A DNA stretch of 64,000 bases from Arachis hypogaea (lineage: Eukaryota; Streptophyta; Magnoliopsida; Fabales; Fabaceae): contig NC_092052.1 of assembly GCF_003086295.3 (NCBI RefSeq), positions 78,620,687 through 78,684,686 on the forward strand, in the 5' to 3' direction. Each line of letters opens with the position of its first letter. Within the stretch, counting starts at the first letter, position 1. The notes under the pieces are model-generated. The model searched no databases, was not told where the DNA came from, and saw only the letters and a program-made list of their open reading frames with translations. Below, piece by piece: positions 15,401-24,493 of this stretch. The translations under genes and the position numbers were made by a program.

Positions 15401-16340
15401 CGGTTTTTTTTACGTCGTGATGACTCTCGTTCTTTAAATGACGGTATCCCGAGGAGGACACCTAAAGGCGAGCCGTAATGGCCTTATCTTCGGCAGGCTA
15501 CTCTTGTTTTTTTTTTTCGGTTTTTTTTACGTCGTGCTGACCCTCGTTCTTTAAATGACGCTAAACCGAGGAGGACACAAAAGGCGAGCCGTAATGGCCT
15601 CATCTTCGGCAGGCTCCTCCATTTTTTTTCCAGTTTTTTTTACATCGTGCTGACTCTCGTTCTTTAAGTGACGCTATCCCGAGGAGGACACCTAAAGGCG
15701 AGCCGTAATGGCCTCATCTTTGGCAGGCTCCTCCGGTTTTTTTTTTACTACGTGCTGACCCTCGTTGTTTAAATGACGCTATCCCGAGGAGGACACCTAA
15801 ATGCGAGCCGTAATGGCCTCATCTTCGGCAGGCTCCTCCGATTTTTTTTTTCGGTTTTTTTTACGTCGTGATGACTCTCGTTCTTTAAATGACGGTATCC
15901 CGAGGAGGACACCTAAAGGCGAGCCGTAATAGCCTTATCTTCGGCAGGCTCGTCCTGTTTTTTTTGTTTCGATTTTTTTTACGTCGTGCTTACCCTCGTT
16001 CTTTAAATGACGCTAAACCGAGTAGGACACCAAAAGGCGAGCCATAATGGCCTCATCTTCGGCAGGCTCCTCCATTTTTTTTCCAGTTTTTTTTACATCG
16101 TGCTGACTCTCGTTCTTTAAGTGACGCTATCCCGAGGAGGACACCTAAAGGCGAGCCGTAATGGTCTCATCTTCGGCAGGCTCCTCCGGTTTTTTTCTAC
16201 GTGCTGACCCTCGTTGTTTAAATGACGCTATCCCGAGGAGGACACCTAAAGGCGAGCCGTAATGGCCTCATCTTCGGCAGGCTCCTCCGATTTTTTTTTC
16301 GGTTTTTTTTACGTCGTGATGACTCTCGTTCTTTAAATAA
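3400..16340. repeat. Tetrameric higher-order repeat, about 450 bp
   Basis: Four monomer types recur in order: one starting CTACGTGCTGACCCTCGTTG; one starting ACGTCGTGATGACTCTC; one with GACGGTATCCCG, GGCCTTATC and GCTCGTCCTG; and one with GCTAAACCGAGG and CACCAAAAG. The CTACG marker falls at 6646, 7095, 7544, 7987, 8438 and 8888, which are steps of 449, 449, 443, 451 and 450 bp. Occasional 5-monomer steps (for example near 3416-3973 and 12480-13050) and shorter steps (near 5875-6205 and 14745-14850) look like unequal-exchange products. Confidence 0.85.
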
Positions 16341-19172
16341 CGGTATCCCGAGAAGGACACCTAAAGGCGAGCCGTAATGGCCTTACTTTCGGCAGGCTCG
16401 TCCTGTTTTTTTTGTTTCAATTTTTTTTACGTCGTGCTTACCTTCGTTCTTTAAATGACGCTAAACCGAGGAGGACACCAAAAGTCGAGCCGTAATGGCC
16501 TCATCTTCGGCAGGCTCCTCCATTTTTTTTCCGGTTTTTTTTTACGTCGTGCTGACTCTCATTCTTTAAATGACGCTATCCCGAGGAGGACACCTAAAGG
16601 CGAGCCGTAATGGCCTCATCTTCGGCAGGCTCCTCCGATTTTTTTTACTACGTGCTGACCCTCGTTGTTTAAATAACGCTATCCCGAGGAGGACACCTAA
16701 AGGCGAGCCGTAATGGCCTCATCTTCGGCAGGCTCCTCCGATTTTTTTTTTCGGTTTTTTTTACGTCGTGACGACTCTCGTTCTTTAAATGACGCTATCC
16801 CAAGGAGGACAACTAAAGGCGAGCCGTACTGGCTTCATCTTCGGCAGGCTCCTCCTGTTTTTTTTTGGTTTTTTTTTACGTCGTGCTTACCCTCGTTCTT
16901 TAAATAACGCTAAACCGAGGAGGACACCTAAAAGGCGAGCCGTAATGGCCTCATCTTCGGCAGGCTCCTCTTGTTTTTTTTTCCGGTTTTTTTTACGTCG
17001 TGCTGACCCTCGTTTTTTAAATGACGCTAAACCGAGGAGGACACCAAAAGGCGAGCCATAATGGCCTCATCTTCGGCAGGCACCTCCATTTTTTTTCCAG
17101 ATTTTTTTACATCGTGCTGACTCTCGTTCTTTAAGTGATGCTATCCCGAGGAGGACACCTAAAGGCGAGCCATAATGGCCTCATCTTCGGCAGGCTCCTC
17201 CGGTTTTTTTTTACTACGTGCTGACCCTCGTTGTTTAAATGACGCTATCCCGAGGAGGACACCTAAAGGCGAGCCGTAATGGCCTCATCTTCGGCAGGCT
17301 CCCCGATTTTTTTGTTCGGTTTTTTTTACGTTGTGATGACTCTCGTTCTTTAAATGACGGTATCCCGAGGAGGACACCTAAAGGCGAGCCGTAATGGCCT
17401 TATCTTCGGCAGGCTCGTCCTATTTTTTTTGTTTCGATTTTTTTTACGTCGTGCTTACCCTCGTTCTTTAAATGACGCTAAACCGAGGAGGACACCAAAA
17501 GGCGAGCCATAATGGCCTCATCTTCGGCAGGCTCCTCCATTTTTTTTTCCAGTTTTTTTTACATCGTGCTGACTCTCGTTCTTAAAGTGACGCTATCCCG
17601 AGGAGGACACCTAAAGGCGAGCCGTAATGGTCTCATCTTCGGCAGGCTCCTCCGGTTTTTTTTTCTACGTGCTGACCCTCGTTGTTTAAATGACGCTATC
17701 CCGAGGAGGACACCTAAAGGCGAGCCGTAATGGCCTCATCTTCGGCAGGCTCCTCCGATTTTTTTTTCGGTTTTTTTTACGTCGTGATGACTCTCGTTCT
17801 TTAAATAACGGCATCCCGAGGAGGACACCTAAAGGCGAGCCGTAATGGCCTTATCTTCGGCAGGCTCGTCCTATTTTTTTTGTTTCGATTTTTTTTACGT
17901 CGTGCTTACCCTCGTTCTTTAAATGACGCTAAACCGAGAGGACACCAAAAGGCGAGCCGTAATGGCCTCATCTTCGGCAGGCTCCTCCATTTTTTTTCCA
18001 GTTTTTTTAACATCGTGCTGACTCTCGTTCTTTAAGTGACGATATCTCGAGGAGGACACCTAAAGGCGAGCCGTAATGGTCTCATCTTCGTCAGGCTCCT
18101 CCAGTTTTTTTTCTACGTGCTGACCCTCGTTGTTTAAATGACGCTATCCCGAGGAGGAGACCTAAAGGCGAGCCGTAATGGCCTCATCTTCGGCAGGCTC
18201 CTCCGATTTTTTTTTCGGTTTTTTTTACGTCGTGATGACTCTCGTTCTTTAAATGACGCTATCCCAAGGAGGACACCTAAAGGCGAGCCGTAATGGCTTC
18301 ATCTTCGGCAGGCTCCTCCTATTTTTTTTTTTTTGTTTTTTTTACGTCGTGCTTACCCTCGTTCTTTAAATAACGCTAAACCGAGGAGGACACCTAAAAG
18401 GCGAGCCGTAATGGCCTTATCTTCGGCAGGCTCCTCTTGTTTTTTTTTCCGGTTTTTTTTACGTCGTGCTGACCCTCGTTTTTTAAATGACGCTAAACCG
18501 AGGAGGACACCAAAAGGCAAGCCATAATGGCCTCATCTTCGGCAGGCTCCTCCATTTTTTTTCCAGTTTTTTTTACATCGTGCTGACTCTCGTTCTTTAA
18601 GTGACGCTATCCCGAGGAGGACACCTAAAGGCGAGCCGTAATGGTCTCATCTTCGGCAGGCTCCTCCGGTTTTTTTTTTCTACGTGCTGACCCTCGTTGT
18701 TTAAATGACGCTATCCCGAGGAGGACACCTAAAGGCGAGCCGTAATGGCCTCATCTTCGGCAGGCTCCTCCGTTTTTTTTTTGGTTTTTTTTACGTCGTG
18801 ATGACTCTCGTTCTTTAAATAACGGTATCCCGAGGAGGACACCTAAAGGCGAGCCGTAATGGCCTTATCTTCGGCAGGCTCGTCCTGTTTTTTTTGTTTC
18901 AATTTTTTTTACGTCGTGCTTACCTTCGTTCTTTAAATGACGCTAAACCGAGGAGGACACCAAAAGTCAAGCCGTAATGGCCTCATCTTCGGCAGGCTCC
19001 TCCATTTTTTTTCCGGTTTTTTTTACGTCGTGCTGACTCTCGTTCTTTAAATGACGCTATCCCGAGGAGGACACCTAAAGGCGAGCCGTAATGGCCTCAT
19101 CTTCGGCAGGCTCCTCCGATTTTTTTTCCGGTTTTTTTTACGTCGTGATGACTCTCGTTCTTTAAATGACGC
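16340..19172. repeat. Composite 13-monomer higher-order repeat, about 1465 bp
   Basis: The GACGGTATCC marker lies at about 15440, 15892, 16343, 17357, 17809 and 18822, giving steps of 452, 451, 1014, 452 and 1013. From 16343 the steps alternate between 4 and 9 monomers, so a unit of about 1465 bp repeats (16343 to 17809, and 17357 to 18822). A second marker, ATCCCAAGGAGGAC, agrees: about 16798 to 18260, a step of 1462. The array is cut at 19172 by the retrotransposon. Confidence 0.8.
19168..19172. repeat. Target-site duplication, left copy (GACGC)
   Basis: GACGC directly precedes the TG of the 5' LTR and is repeated directly after the CA of the 3' LTR at 30296-30300. It is part of the normal satellite string AAATGACGCTATCCC, so the element cut inside a monomer. 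Five-base duplications are typical of Ty3/gypsy integration. Confidence 0.95.
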
Positions 19173-19503
19173 TGATGAGCGGATATTTTATACGCTTTTT
19201 GGGGTTAATTTCATATAGTTTTTAGTATGTTTTAGTTAGTTTTTAGTTTATTTTCGTTAGTTTTTAGGAAAAATTCATATTTCTGGACTTTACTATGAGT
19301 TGTGTGTTTTTCTGTAATTTCAGGTATTTTTCTGGCTGAAATTGAGGGAGCTGAGCAAAAATCTGATTCAGGCTGAAAAAGGACTGCTGATGCTGTTGGA
19401 TTCTGACCTCCCTGTACACAAAGTGGATTTTCTGGAGCTACAGAATTCGAATTGGCGTGCTTCCAATTGCGTTGGAAAGTAGACATCCAGGGCTTTCCAG
19501 AAA

Positions 19504-19511
19504 TATATAAT
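19504..19511 (+). promoter_or_regulatory. TATA-like box in the 5' LTR
   Basis: TATATAAT sits in otherwise mixed sequence and is kept in the 3' LTR (29086-29093), although the bases just upstream differ between the LTRs by an indel and a substitution. Transcription about 30 bp downstream would start just before the first 31-bp palindromic unit at 19548. The assignment as promoter is inference. Confidence 0.45.
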
Positions 19512-19547
19512 AGTCCATACTTTGCTCAAGGATGGATGACGTAAACT

Positions 19548-19671
19548 GGCGTTAAACTCCAGTTCTCTGCCCAATTCTGGCGTCCAGCGCCAGAAAAGGA
19601 TTAAAAGTTGGAGTTCAACGCCAGAAATGGATCCAAACCTGGCGTTGAACGCCCAAACTGGCCTTATGCAC
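19548..19671 (+). repeat. 31-bp palindromic minisatellite, 4 units (5' LTR)
   Basis: Thirteen-base cores start at 19548, 19579, 19610 and 19641, exactly 31 bp apart. The cores are variants of GGCGTTSAACGCC; the last is perfect and the first (GGCGTTAAACTCC) is decayed. The 3' LTR has the same four at 29130, 29161, 29192 and 29223. Confidence 0.9.
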
Positions 19672-19988
19672 GTGAATTGCTTAAATCTCAGCCCCAGCAC
19701 ACACCAAGTGGGCCCCAGAAGTGGATCTCTATACCATCTGCTATAGTTTACTCATTTTCTGTAAACCTAGGCTACTAGTTTAGTATTTAAACAACTTTTA
19801 GAGACTTATTTTGTATCTCATGACATTTTAGATCAAAACTTTGTATTCTTTGACGGCATGAGTCTCTAAACTCCATTGTTGGGGGTGAGGAGCTCTGCTG
19901 TGTCTCGATGAATTAATGCAAGTATTTCTGTTTTCTATTCAAACACGCTTGTTCCTACCTAAGATGTTCATTCGCGCTTAACTGTGAT

Positions 19989-20020
19989 GAAGGTGATGAT
20001 TCGTGACACTCATCACCTTC
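19989..20020 (+). other. LTR hairpin with 11-bp perfect arms
   Basis: GAAGGTGATGA (19989-19999) and TCATCACCTTC (20010-20020) are perfect reverse complements around a 10-base loop. Both arms are unchanged in the 3' LTR (29571-29602). If the transcript includes this part of the LTR it would fold into a stable stem. Confidence 0.7.
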
Positions 20021-20719
20021 CTCAACCCATGAACGTGTGCCTGACAACCACCTCCGTTCTATATCAGATTGAATGAGTATCTGTTAGATCTCTTAATTAG
20101 AATCTTCGTGGTATAAGCTAGAACTGATGGCGGCATTCATGAGAATCCGGAAAGTCTAAACCTTGTCTGTGGTATTCCAAGTAGGATTTAATGATCGAAT
20201 GACTGTGACGAGCTTCAAACTCGCGAGTGCTGGGCGTTAGTGATAGACGCAAAAGGATAAAGAATCCTATTCCAGTATGATCGAAAACCGACAGATGATT
20301 AGCCGTGCTGTGACAGAGCATGTGAGCATATTCTTCACTGAGAGGATGGGATGTAGCCATTGATGACGGTGACCCCTTACATACAGCTTGCCATGGGAGG
20401 ACGTGCATGCGTGAATCAGAAGACAGAGGAAAGTAGAGATTCAGAAGACAAAGCATCTCCAAAACTCCAACATATTCTCCATTACTGCATAACAAGTAAC
20501 CTTTAATTTATGCTCTCTTGGTTATTCGCAATTCAACTGATAAACATAACTGACTTCCTGACTAAGATTTACAAGATAACCATAGATTGCTTCAAACCAA
20601 CAATCTCCGTGGGATTCGACCCTTACTCACGTAAGGTATTACTTGGACGACCCAGTGCACTTGCTGGTAAGTGGTACGAGTTGTGAAAAGTGTGATTCAC
20701 AATTTGTGCACCATGTTTT

Positions 20720-20737
20720 TAGCGCTGTTGCCGGGGA
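20720..20737 (+). promoter_or_regulatory. Primer-binding site, tRNA-Asp type
   Basis: TAGCGCTGTTGCCGGGGA begins 6 bp after the LTR end. It matches the complement of the 3' end of plant tRNA-Asp, TGGCGCCGTTGCCGGGGA, at 16 of 18 positions (mismatches at positions 2 and 7). A tRNA-Asp primer a few bases after the LTR is usual in Athila/Tat elements. The comparison uses the tRNA-Asp 3' end from general knowledge. Confidence 0.8.
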
Positions 20738-21679
20738 TTGTTCGTGTTTGGACAACTGACGGTTTATTTTGTTGCTTAGATTAGGAAAAATTTTTCTTGG
20801 TTTAGAGTCTCTTATCATTGTTTTTGGTTAAAATTTTAGAATCCTTATTTTCTCTTAAAAAATTTTTTTTTCTTTTCAAAAAGTAATTTTTATTGAATTT
20901 TTCTTGTTTGATCTTTAGTTTTTCTTGTTTTGTGATTTTTCCTATTTTTCTTGTGTCGTTTCAAAACATTAGTTTTCAAAAAAAAATACTTCTTCAAAAC
21001 AAGTGTTCCATTCATAACTCATTTGGCTAGAGCGTTAGTCTGTGTTCTTGATAATTGGGTTAGAATCTTTTATATTCTTTTCAAAATCTTCTTTTTCATA
21101 AATAATAATTTCTCTATTAAATTTTGTGCCAAACTTTAATTTTGGTGTTTTCTTGTTGATTTCCCTTTGGTTTTCGAAAATTTTGGTTTGGTTTTCTAAA
21201 AATTTTAAGTTTGGTGTTCTTTCTTCATGTTCTTGTGTTCTTGTGAGTATTCAAAGTGTTCTTGAGTTTTCCTTGTGACTTGATCTTAAAATTTTTAAGT
21301 TTGGTGTTCCTTGGTGTTTTCCCTCCAAAATTTTCAAAAACAATGAGCATTAGATCTAAAAAATTTTAAATCTTGTGCTATCTTATTGTTTTTCTCTCTC
21401 CTCTCTTAAATTCAAAAATATCTTTTCTCTCTATTTTAAAGCTAATTTTCAAAAATTACCTTTAAAATTCAGATTTTTACTTCAAAATTTAAAACCTTTT
21501 TCAAAAATCATCATATCCTTTTCAAAACTTCCTAACCACCTTCTCTCTCTCCTCATTTTTTCGAAAATTTTTAACCATTTTTATTTATTTTATTTTAATT
21601 TATTTCATTTTCAAAATAAATAAATAAATAAATAAAAATAAATAAATTTTTTATTTTACATCATCTCCCTTTCTCCATC
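20738..21679 (+). other. T-rich untranslated leader of the retrotransposon
   Basis: About 940 bp, very rich in T and in TTCAAAA/TTTTC strings, with no credible gene. Two copies of TAAGTTTGGTGTTC lie at 21206 and 21296. The TAAGTTTGG core returns at 27363 and at 28742 beside the 3' LTR. The stretch ends in an (AAAT)n-like run near 21616-21650 and a CT-rich string just before the gag ATG. Two short frames (20951-21139 and 21375-21623) are low-complexity F/L/K-rich and I do not call them genes. Confidence 0.75.
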
Positions 21680-24493
21680 ATGGATCTAAGTGGAAATGAA
21701 CAGTCCAGGAGGACTCTGGGGTCATATTCTAACCCTTCTACTGCTTCATATGGGAGTAGCATCTGCATACCCTCCATTGGAGTCAGTAGCTTTGAGTTGA
21801 ATCCTCAGCTAATTATCATGGTGCAGCAAAGTTGCCAGTATTCTGGTCTTCCACAGGAAGAACCTACAGAGTTTCTGGCACAGTTTCTACAGATTACTGA
21901 CACAGTACATGATAAAGAAATAGATCAGGATGTCTACAGACTGTTACTGTTTCTATTTGCTGTAAAAGATCAAGCTAAGAGGTGGTTGAATAACCAACCT
22001 AAGGCCAGCATAAGGACATGGAAGCAGCTAACAGAAAAATTCCTGAATCAATACTTTCCCCCAAAACGGATGACACAGCTAAGGCTGGACATCCAAGGCT
22101 TCAAACAAGGAGATAATGAATCTCTTTATGATGCCTGGGAGAGATACAGAGAGATGCTACGAAAATGCCCCTCTGAAATGTTTTCAGAGTGGGTTCAGTT
22201 AGACATCTTCTATTATGGGCTTGCAGAAGGAGCTCAGATGTCTTTGGACTACTCAGCTAGTGGATCTATCCACATGAGAAAGACAATTGAAGAGGCTCAA
22301 GAGCTCATTGATACAGTTGCCAAGAATCAGAATCTGTACCTAAGCAGTGAGCCTTCCATGAAAGAAGAGGTTAAGACAGCAACTGCTGAACTCAGTCCTA
22401 TAAAACAAGCTACTGAATTCAATCAGCAGTTGGACTTTCTAACAAGGCAGCTAGCCGAATTTAAAGATAGGCTGCAAGAGACAAGAATGGCAAATATACA
22501 TATGGAAGAACAGTTTAGGCAAACAAAGCAACAGCTATCAAGACAAATAACAGAAGAATGCCAAGCAGTTCAATTAAGAAGTGGGAAAATATTAAATACC
22601 CCACCTCAAGGCAGCAAAAAGCTAAGGAATGAGCAAACCACCCAAAATTCACCTGAGGACAGTAAGAGCCCAGGGAAAAATAATTCTGGCACTAAAACGC
22701 CAGAAAATTGGTGGAAGGCTGGCGCTGAACGCCCAGACCATGCCCAAAACTGGCGTTCAACGCCAGAAACAAGGCAAAACTGGCGTTCAATGCCAGAAAT
22801 GGGCAAGGATCTGGCGTTGAACGCCCAAACTGGGCAAGATCCGGCGCTGAACGCCCAAAATGGGCACAATTCTGGCGTTCAAACGCCAAGAGCAGACAAG
22901 GAACTGGCGTCCAGTTTCACTCCAACTTCTAACTCTGGCACTCAATTGCCAGTGAGGGATCAGACACACACAAATGCTGATAACAACCCCTCTAAAAAGG
23001 CTTCTTCAACCACTTCTGTAGGCAATAAACCTAAAGCAACTAAGGTTGAAGAATATAAAGCCAAGATACCTTATCCTCAAAAACTCCAGAAAGAGGAGCA
23101 GGATAAGCAATTTGCTCGCTTTGCAGATTATTTCAGGACTCTTGAAATAAAGATTCCATTTGCAGAAGCACTTGAGCAAATACCTTCTTATGCCAAGTTC
23201 ATGAAAGAGATCTTGAGTCATAAAAAGGATTGGAGAGAAACAGAAAGAGTTCTCCTCACTGAAGAATGCAGTGCAGTCATTCTGAAGAGCTTTCCTGAAA
23301 AGCTTAAAGACCCTGGGAGTTTTCTGATACCATGCATATTAGAAGGTAATTGCACCAAGACAGCTTTATGCGATCTTGGGGCAAGCATCAACCTAATACC
23401 TGCATCCACTATCAGAAAGCTTGGCTTAACTGAAGAAGTTAAACCAACCCAGATATGTCTCCAACTTGCTGATGGTTCCACTAAATACCCATCAGGCGTG
23501 ATTGAAGACATGATTGTCAGAGTTGGGCCATTCACTTTTCCCACTGACTTTGTTGTGCTGGAAATGGAGGAGCACAAGAGTGCTACTCTGATTCTAGGAA
23601 GACCCTTCCTAGCAACTGGACGATCCCTCATTGACGTCCAACAGGGGGAAATAACCCTGAGAGTCAATGATGATGAATTCAAGTTGAACGCTGTCAAAGC
23701 CATGCAGCATCCAGACACATCAACAGACTGCATAAAAGTTGATCTTATTGACTCCTTGGTAGAAGAGATCAACATGGCTGAGAGTCTCGAATCAGAGTTG
23801 GAAAATATCTTTAAAGATGTTCAGCCTGATTTGGAGGACTCAGAGGACATGAAAGAGCCTTTGAAATTTCTTCTGGAAGAGGAAAAACCTCCTAAACCCG
23901 AGCTCAAGCCATTACCACCATCCTTGAAATATGCATTTTTGGGAGAAGGTGACACTTTTCCAGTGATCATAAGCTCTGCTTTAAATTCACAGGAAGAGAA
24001 AGCACTTATTCAAGTGCTAAGGACACACAAGACAGCTCTTGGGTGGTCCATAGGTGACCTTAAGGGCATAAGCCCGGCTAGATGCATGCACAAAATCTTA
24101 TTGGAGGATAATGCCAAACCAGTGGTTCAACCACAGAGGTGGCTAAATCCAGCCATGAAAGAAGTGGTGCAGAAAGAGGTCACCAAATTACTAGAGACTG
24201 GGATTATTTATCCTATTTCTGATAGCCCCTGGGTGAGTCCTGTCCAAGTCGTCCCAAAAAAGGGAGTCATGACAGTAATTCATAATGAAAAAAATGAACT
24301 GGTTCCTACAAGAACAGTTACAGGGTGGCGCATGTGTATTGACTACAGAAGGCTCAATACAGCCACCAGAAAGGATCATTTTCCTTTACCATTCATAGAC
24401 CAGATGCTAGAAAGACTAGCAGGTCATGATTATTACTGCTTTTTGGATGGCTACTCAGGCTATAACCAGATTGCAGTAGATCCCCAAGATTAA
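21680..24493 (+). CDS. Gag-protease-RT (N-terminal part) of Athila-type polyprotein
   Basis: This 937-residue frame starts at an ATG with G at +4 after a CT-rich leader. Residues about 62-182 form the retrotransposon Gag domain (AKRWLNN, TWKQLTEKF, YFPPKR, ESLYDAWERYREMLRKCP), which packages element RNA. Residues about 247-295 look like a coiled coil. AVQLRSGK at 296-303 is a string I associate with Athila Gag. Residues about 347-403 are encoded by the 31-bp palindromic repeat. No CCHC zinc knuckle is visible. An aspartic protease follows with CDLGAS (catalytic D565; DLGA in place of the usual DTG/DSG) and LILGRPFL. Reverse transcriptase begins near residue 814, with GWRMCIDYRRLN, FPLPFIDQML and the first metal-binding Asp in FLDGYSG (D923). 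The frame ends at TAA 24491-24493 in the middle of RT, so as read it cannot make a complete polymerase. Confidence 0.93.
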   Translation: MDLSGNEQSRRTLGSYSNPSTASYGSSICIPSIGVSSFELNPQLIIMVQQSCQYSGLPQEEPTEFLAQFLQITDTVHDKEIDQDVYRLLLFLFAVKDQAKRWLNNQPKASIRTWKQLTEKFLNQYFPPKRMTQLRLDIQGFKQGDNESLYDAWERYREMLRKCPSEMFSEWVQLDIFYYGLAEGAQMSLDYSASGSIHMRKTIEEAQELIDTVAKNQNLYLSSEPSMKEEVKTATAELSPIKQATEFNQQLDFLTRQLAEFKDRLQETRMANIHMEEQFRQTKQQLSRQITEECQAVQLRSGKILNTPPQGSKKLRNEQTTQNSPEDSKSPGKNNSGTKTPENWWKAGAERPDHAQNWRSTPETRQNWRSMPEMGKDLALNAQTGQDPALNAQNGHNSGVQTPRADKELASSFTPTSNSGTQLPVRDQTHTNADNNPSKKASSTTSVGNKPKATKVEEYKAKIPYPQKLQKEEQDKQFARFADYFRTLEIKIPFAEALEQIPSYAKFMKEILSHKKDWRETERVLLTEECSAVILKSFPEKLKDPGSFLIPCILEGNCTKTALCDLGASINLIPASTIRKLGLTEEVKPTQICLQLADGSTKYPSGVIEDMIVRVGPFTFPTDFVVLEMEEHKSATLILGRPFLATGRSLIDVQQGEITLRVNDDEFKLNAVKAMQHPDTSTDCIKVDLIDSLVEEINMAESLESELENIFKDVQPDLEDSEDMKEPLKFLLEEEKPPKPELKPLPPSLKYAFLGEGDTFPVIISSALNSQEEKALIQVLRTHKTALGWSIGDLKGISPARCMHKILLEDNAKPVVQPQRWLNPAMKEVVQKEVTKLLETGIIYPISDSPWVSPVQVVPKKGVMTVIHNEKNELVPTRTVTGWRMCIDYRRLNTATRKDHFPLPFIDQMLERLAGHDYYCFLDGYSGYNQIAVDPQD
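22721..22904 (+). repeat. 31-bp palindromic minisatellite, 6 units, inside the gag-protease linker
   Basis: Cores start at 22721, 22752, 22782, 22813, 22843 and 22874, steps of 31, 30, 31, 30 and 31 bp. Forms include GGCGTTCAACGCC, GGCGTTGAACGCC and GGCGCTGAACGCC. Because 31 is not a multiple of 3, the same DNA motif is read in different frames, giving GAERPD, WRSTPE, WRSMPE, LALNAQ, PALNAQ and SGVQTP. The linker therefore looks DNA-constrained rather than protein-constrained (inference). Confidence 0.9.
24491..24493 (+). other. In-frame TAA that breaks gag-pol inside RT
   Basis: The TAA follows the codons for VDPQD. The same reading frame stays open on the far side up to 26788 and carries the rest of RT, with no shift. 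One base substitution could account for it (inference). This looks like a recent single lesion rather than a programmed stop: it falls between RT motifs, not between protein domains. Confidence 0.85.

Larger units (their letters stand above)
1..19172. repeat. Satellite array, left arm (about 112-115 bp monomer)
   Basis: This is uninterrupted head-to-tail satellite. A typical monomer reads ACGTCGTGCTGACTCTCG, TTCTTTAAATGACGCTATC, CCGAGGAGGACACCTAAAGG, CGAGCCGTAATGGCCTCATC, TTCGGCAGGCTCCTCC, and then two T-tracts separated by CCGG, CG or similar. Length divided by period gives about 170 monomers. All copies point the same way. Variation lies in named diagnostic positions (for example GTTGTTT for GTTCTTT, GACGGTATC for GACGCTATC, CCAAAAGG for CCTAAAGG) and in T-tract length. 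No cellular gene is visible; every open frame here is a translated monomer. A centromeric or pericentromeric location is plausible but cannot be shown from sequence alone. Confidence 0.97.
19173..20713 (+). repeat. 5' long terminal repeat (1541 bp)
   Basis: It begins TGATGAGCGGATATTTT and ends TTTGTGCACCA, so it has TG...CA ends. The copy at 28756-30295 is the same sequence with about 25 substitutions (about 17 transitions) and one 1-bp indel by eye. It carries a TATA-like string, four 31-bp palindromic units, an 11-bp-arm hairpin at 19989-20020, and a TTGTGAA/TTCACAA inverted repeat at 20681-20702 near its 3' end. Confidence 0.96.

Noticed and set aside
247..18527. Many small open frames with GGHLKASRNGLIFGRLL-like peptides in the left arm
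   Set aside because: They are translations of the satellite monomer. Frames run on only because the monomer body lacks stops in one frame and T-tracts read as phenylalanine. Length varies with indels and there is no start or codon-use signal.
20118..20495. Minus-strand 125-codon frame in the 5' LTR, with an equal-length copy at 29700-30077
   Set aside because: It is conserved only because the LTRs are copies. Several of the few LTR differences here change the amino acid, and no domain is recognisable.
20951..21623. Two short upstream frames in the retrotransposon leader
   Set aside because: Low-complexity F/L/K/S peptides from a T-rich leader. No family resemblance is seen.
22606..22969. 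Minus-strand and shifted plus-strand frames over the gag-protease linker, and frames at 26892-27365
   Set aside because: They are produced by the 31-bp palindromic repeat, which is open in many frames on both strands.
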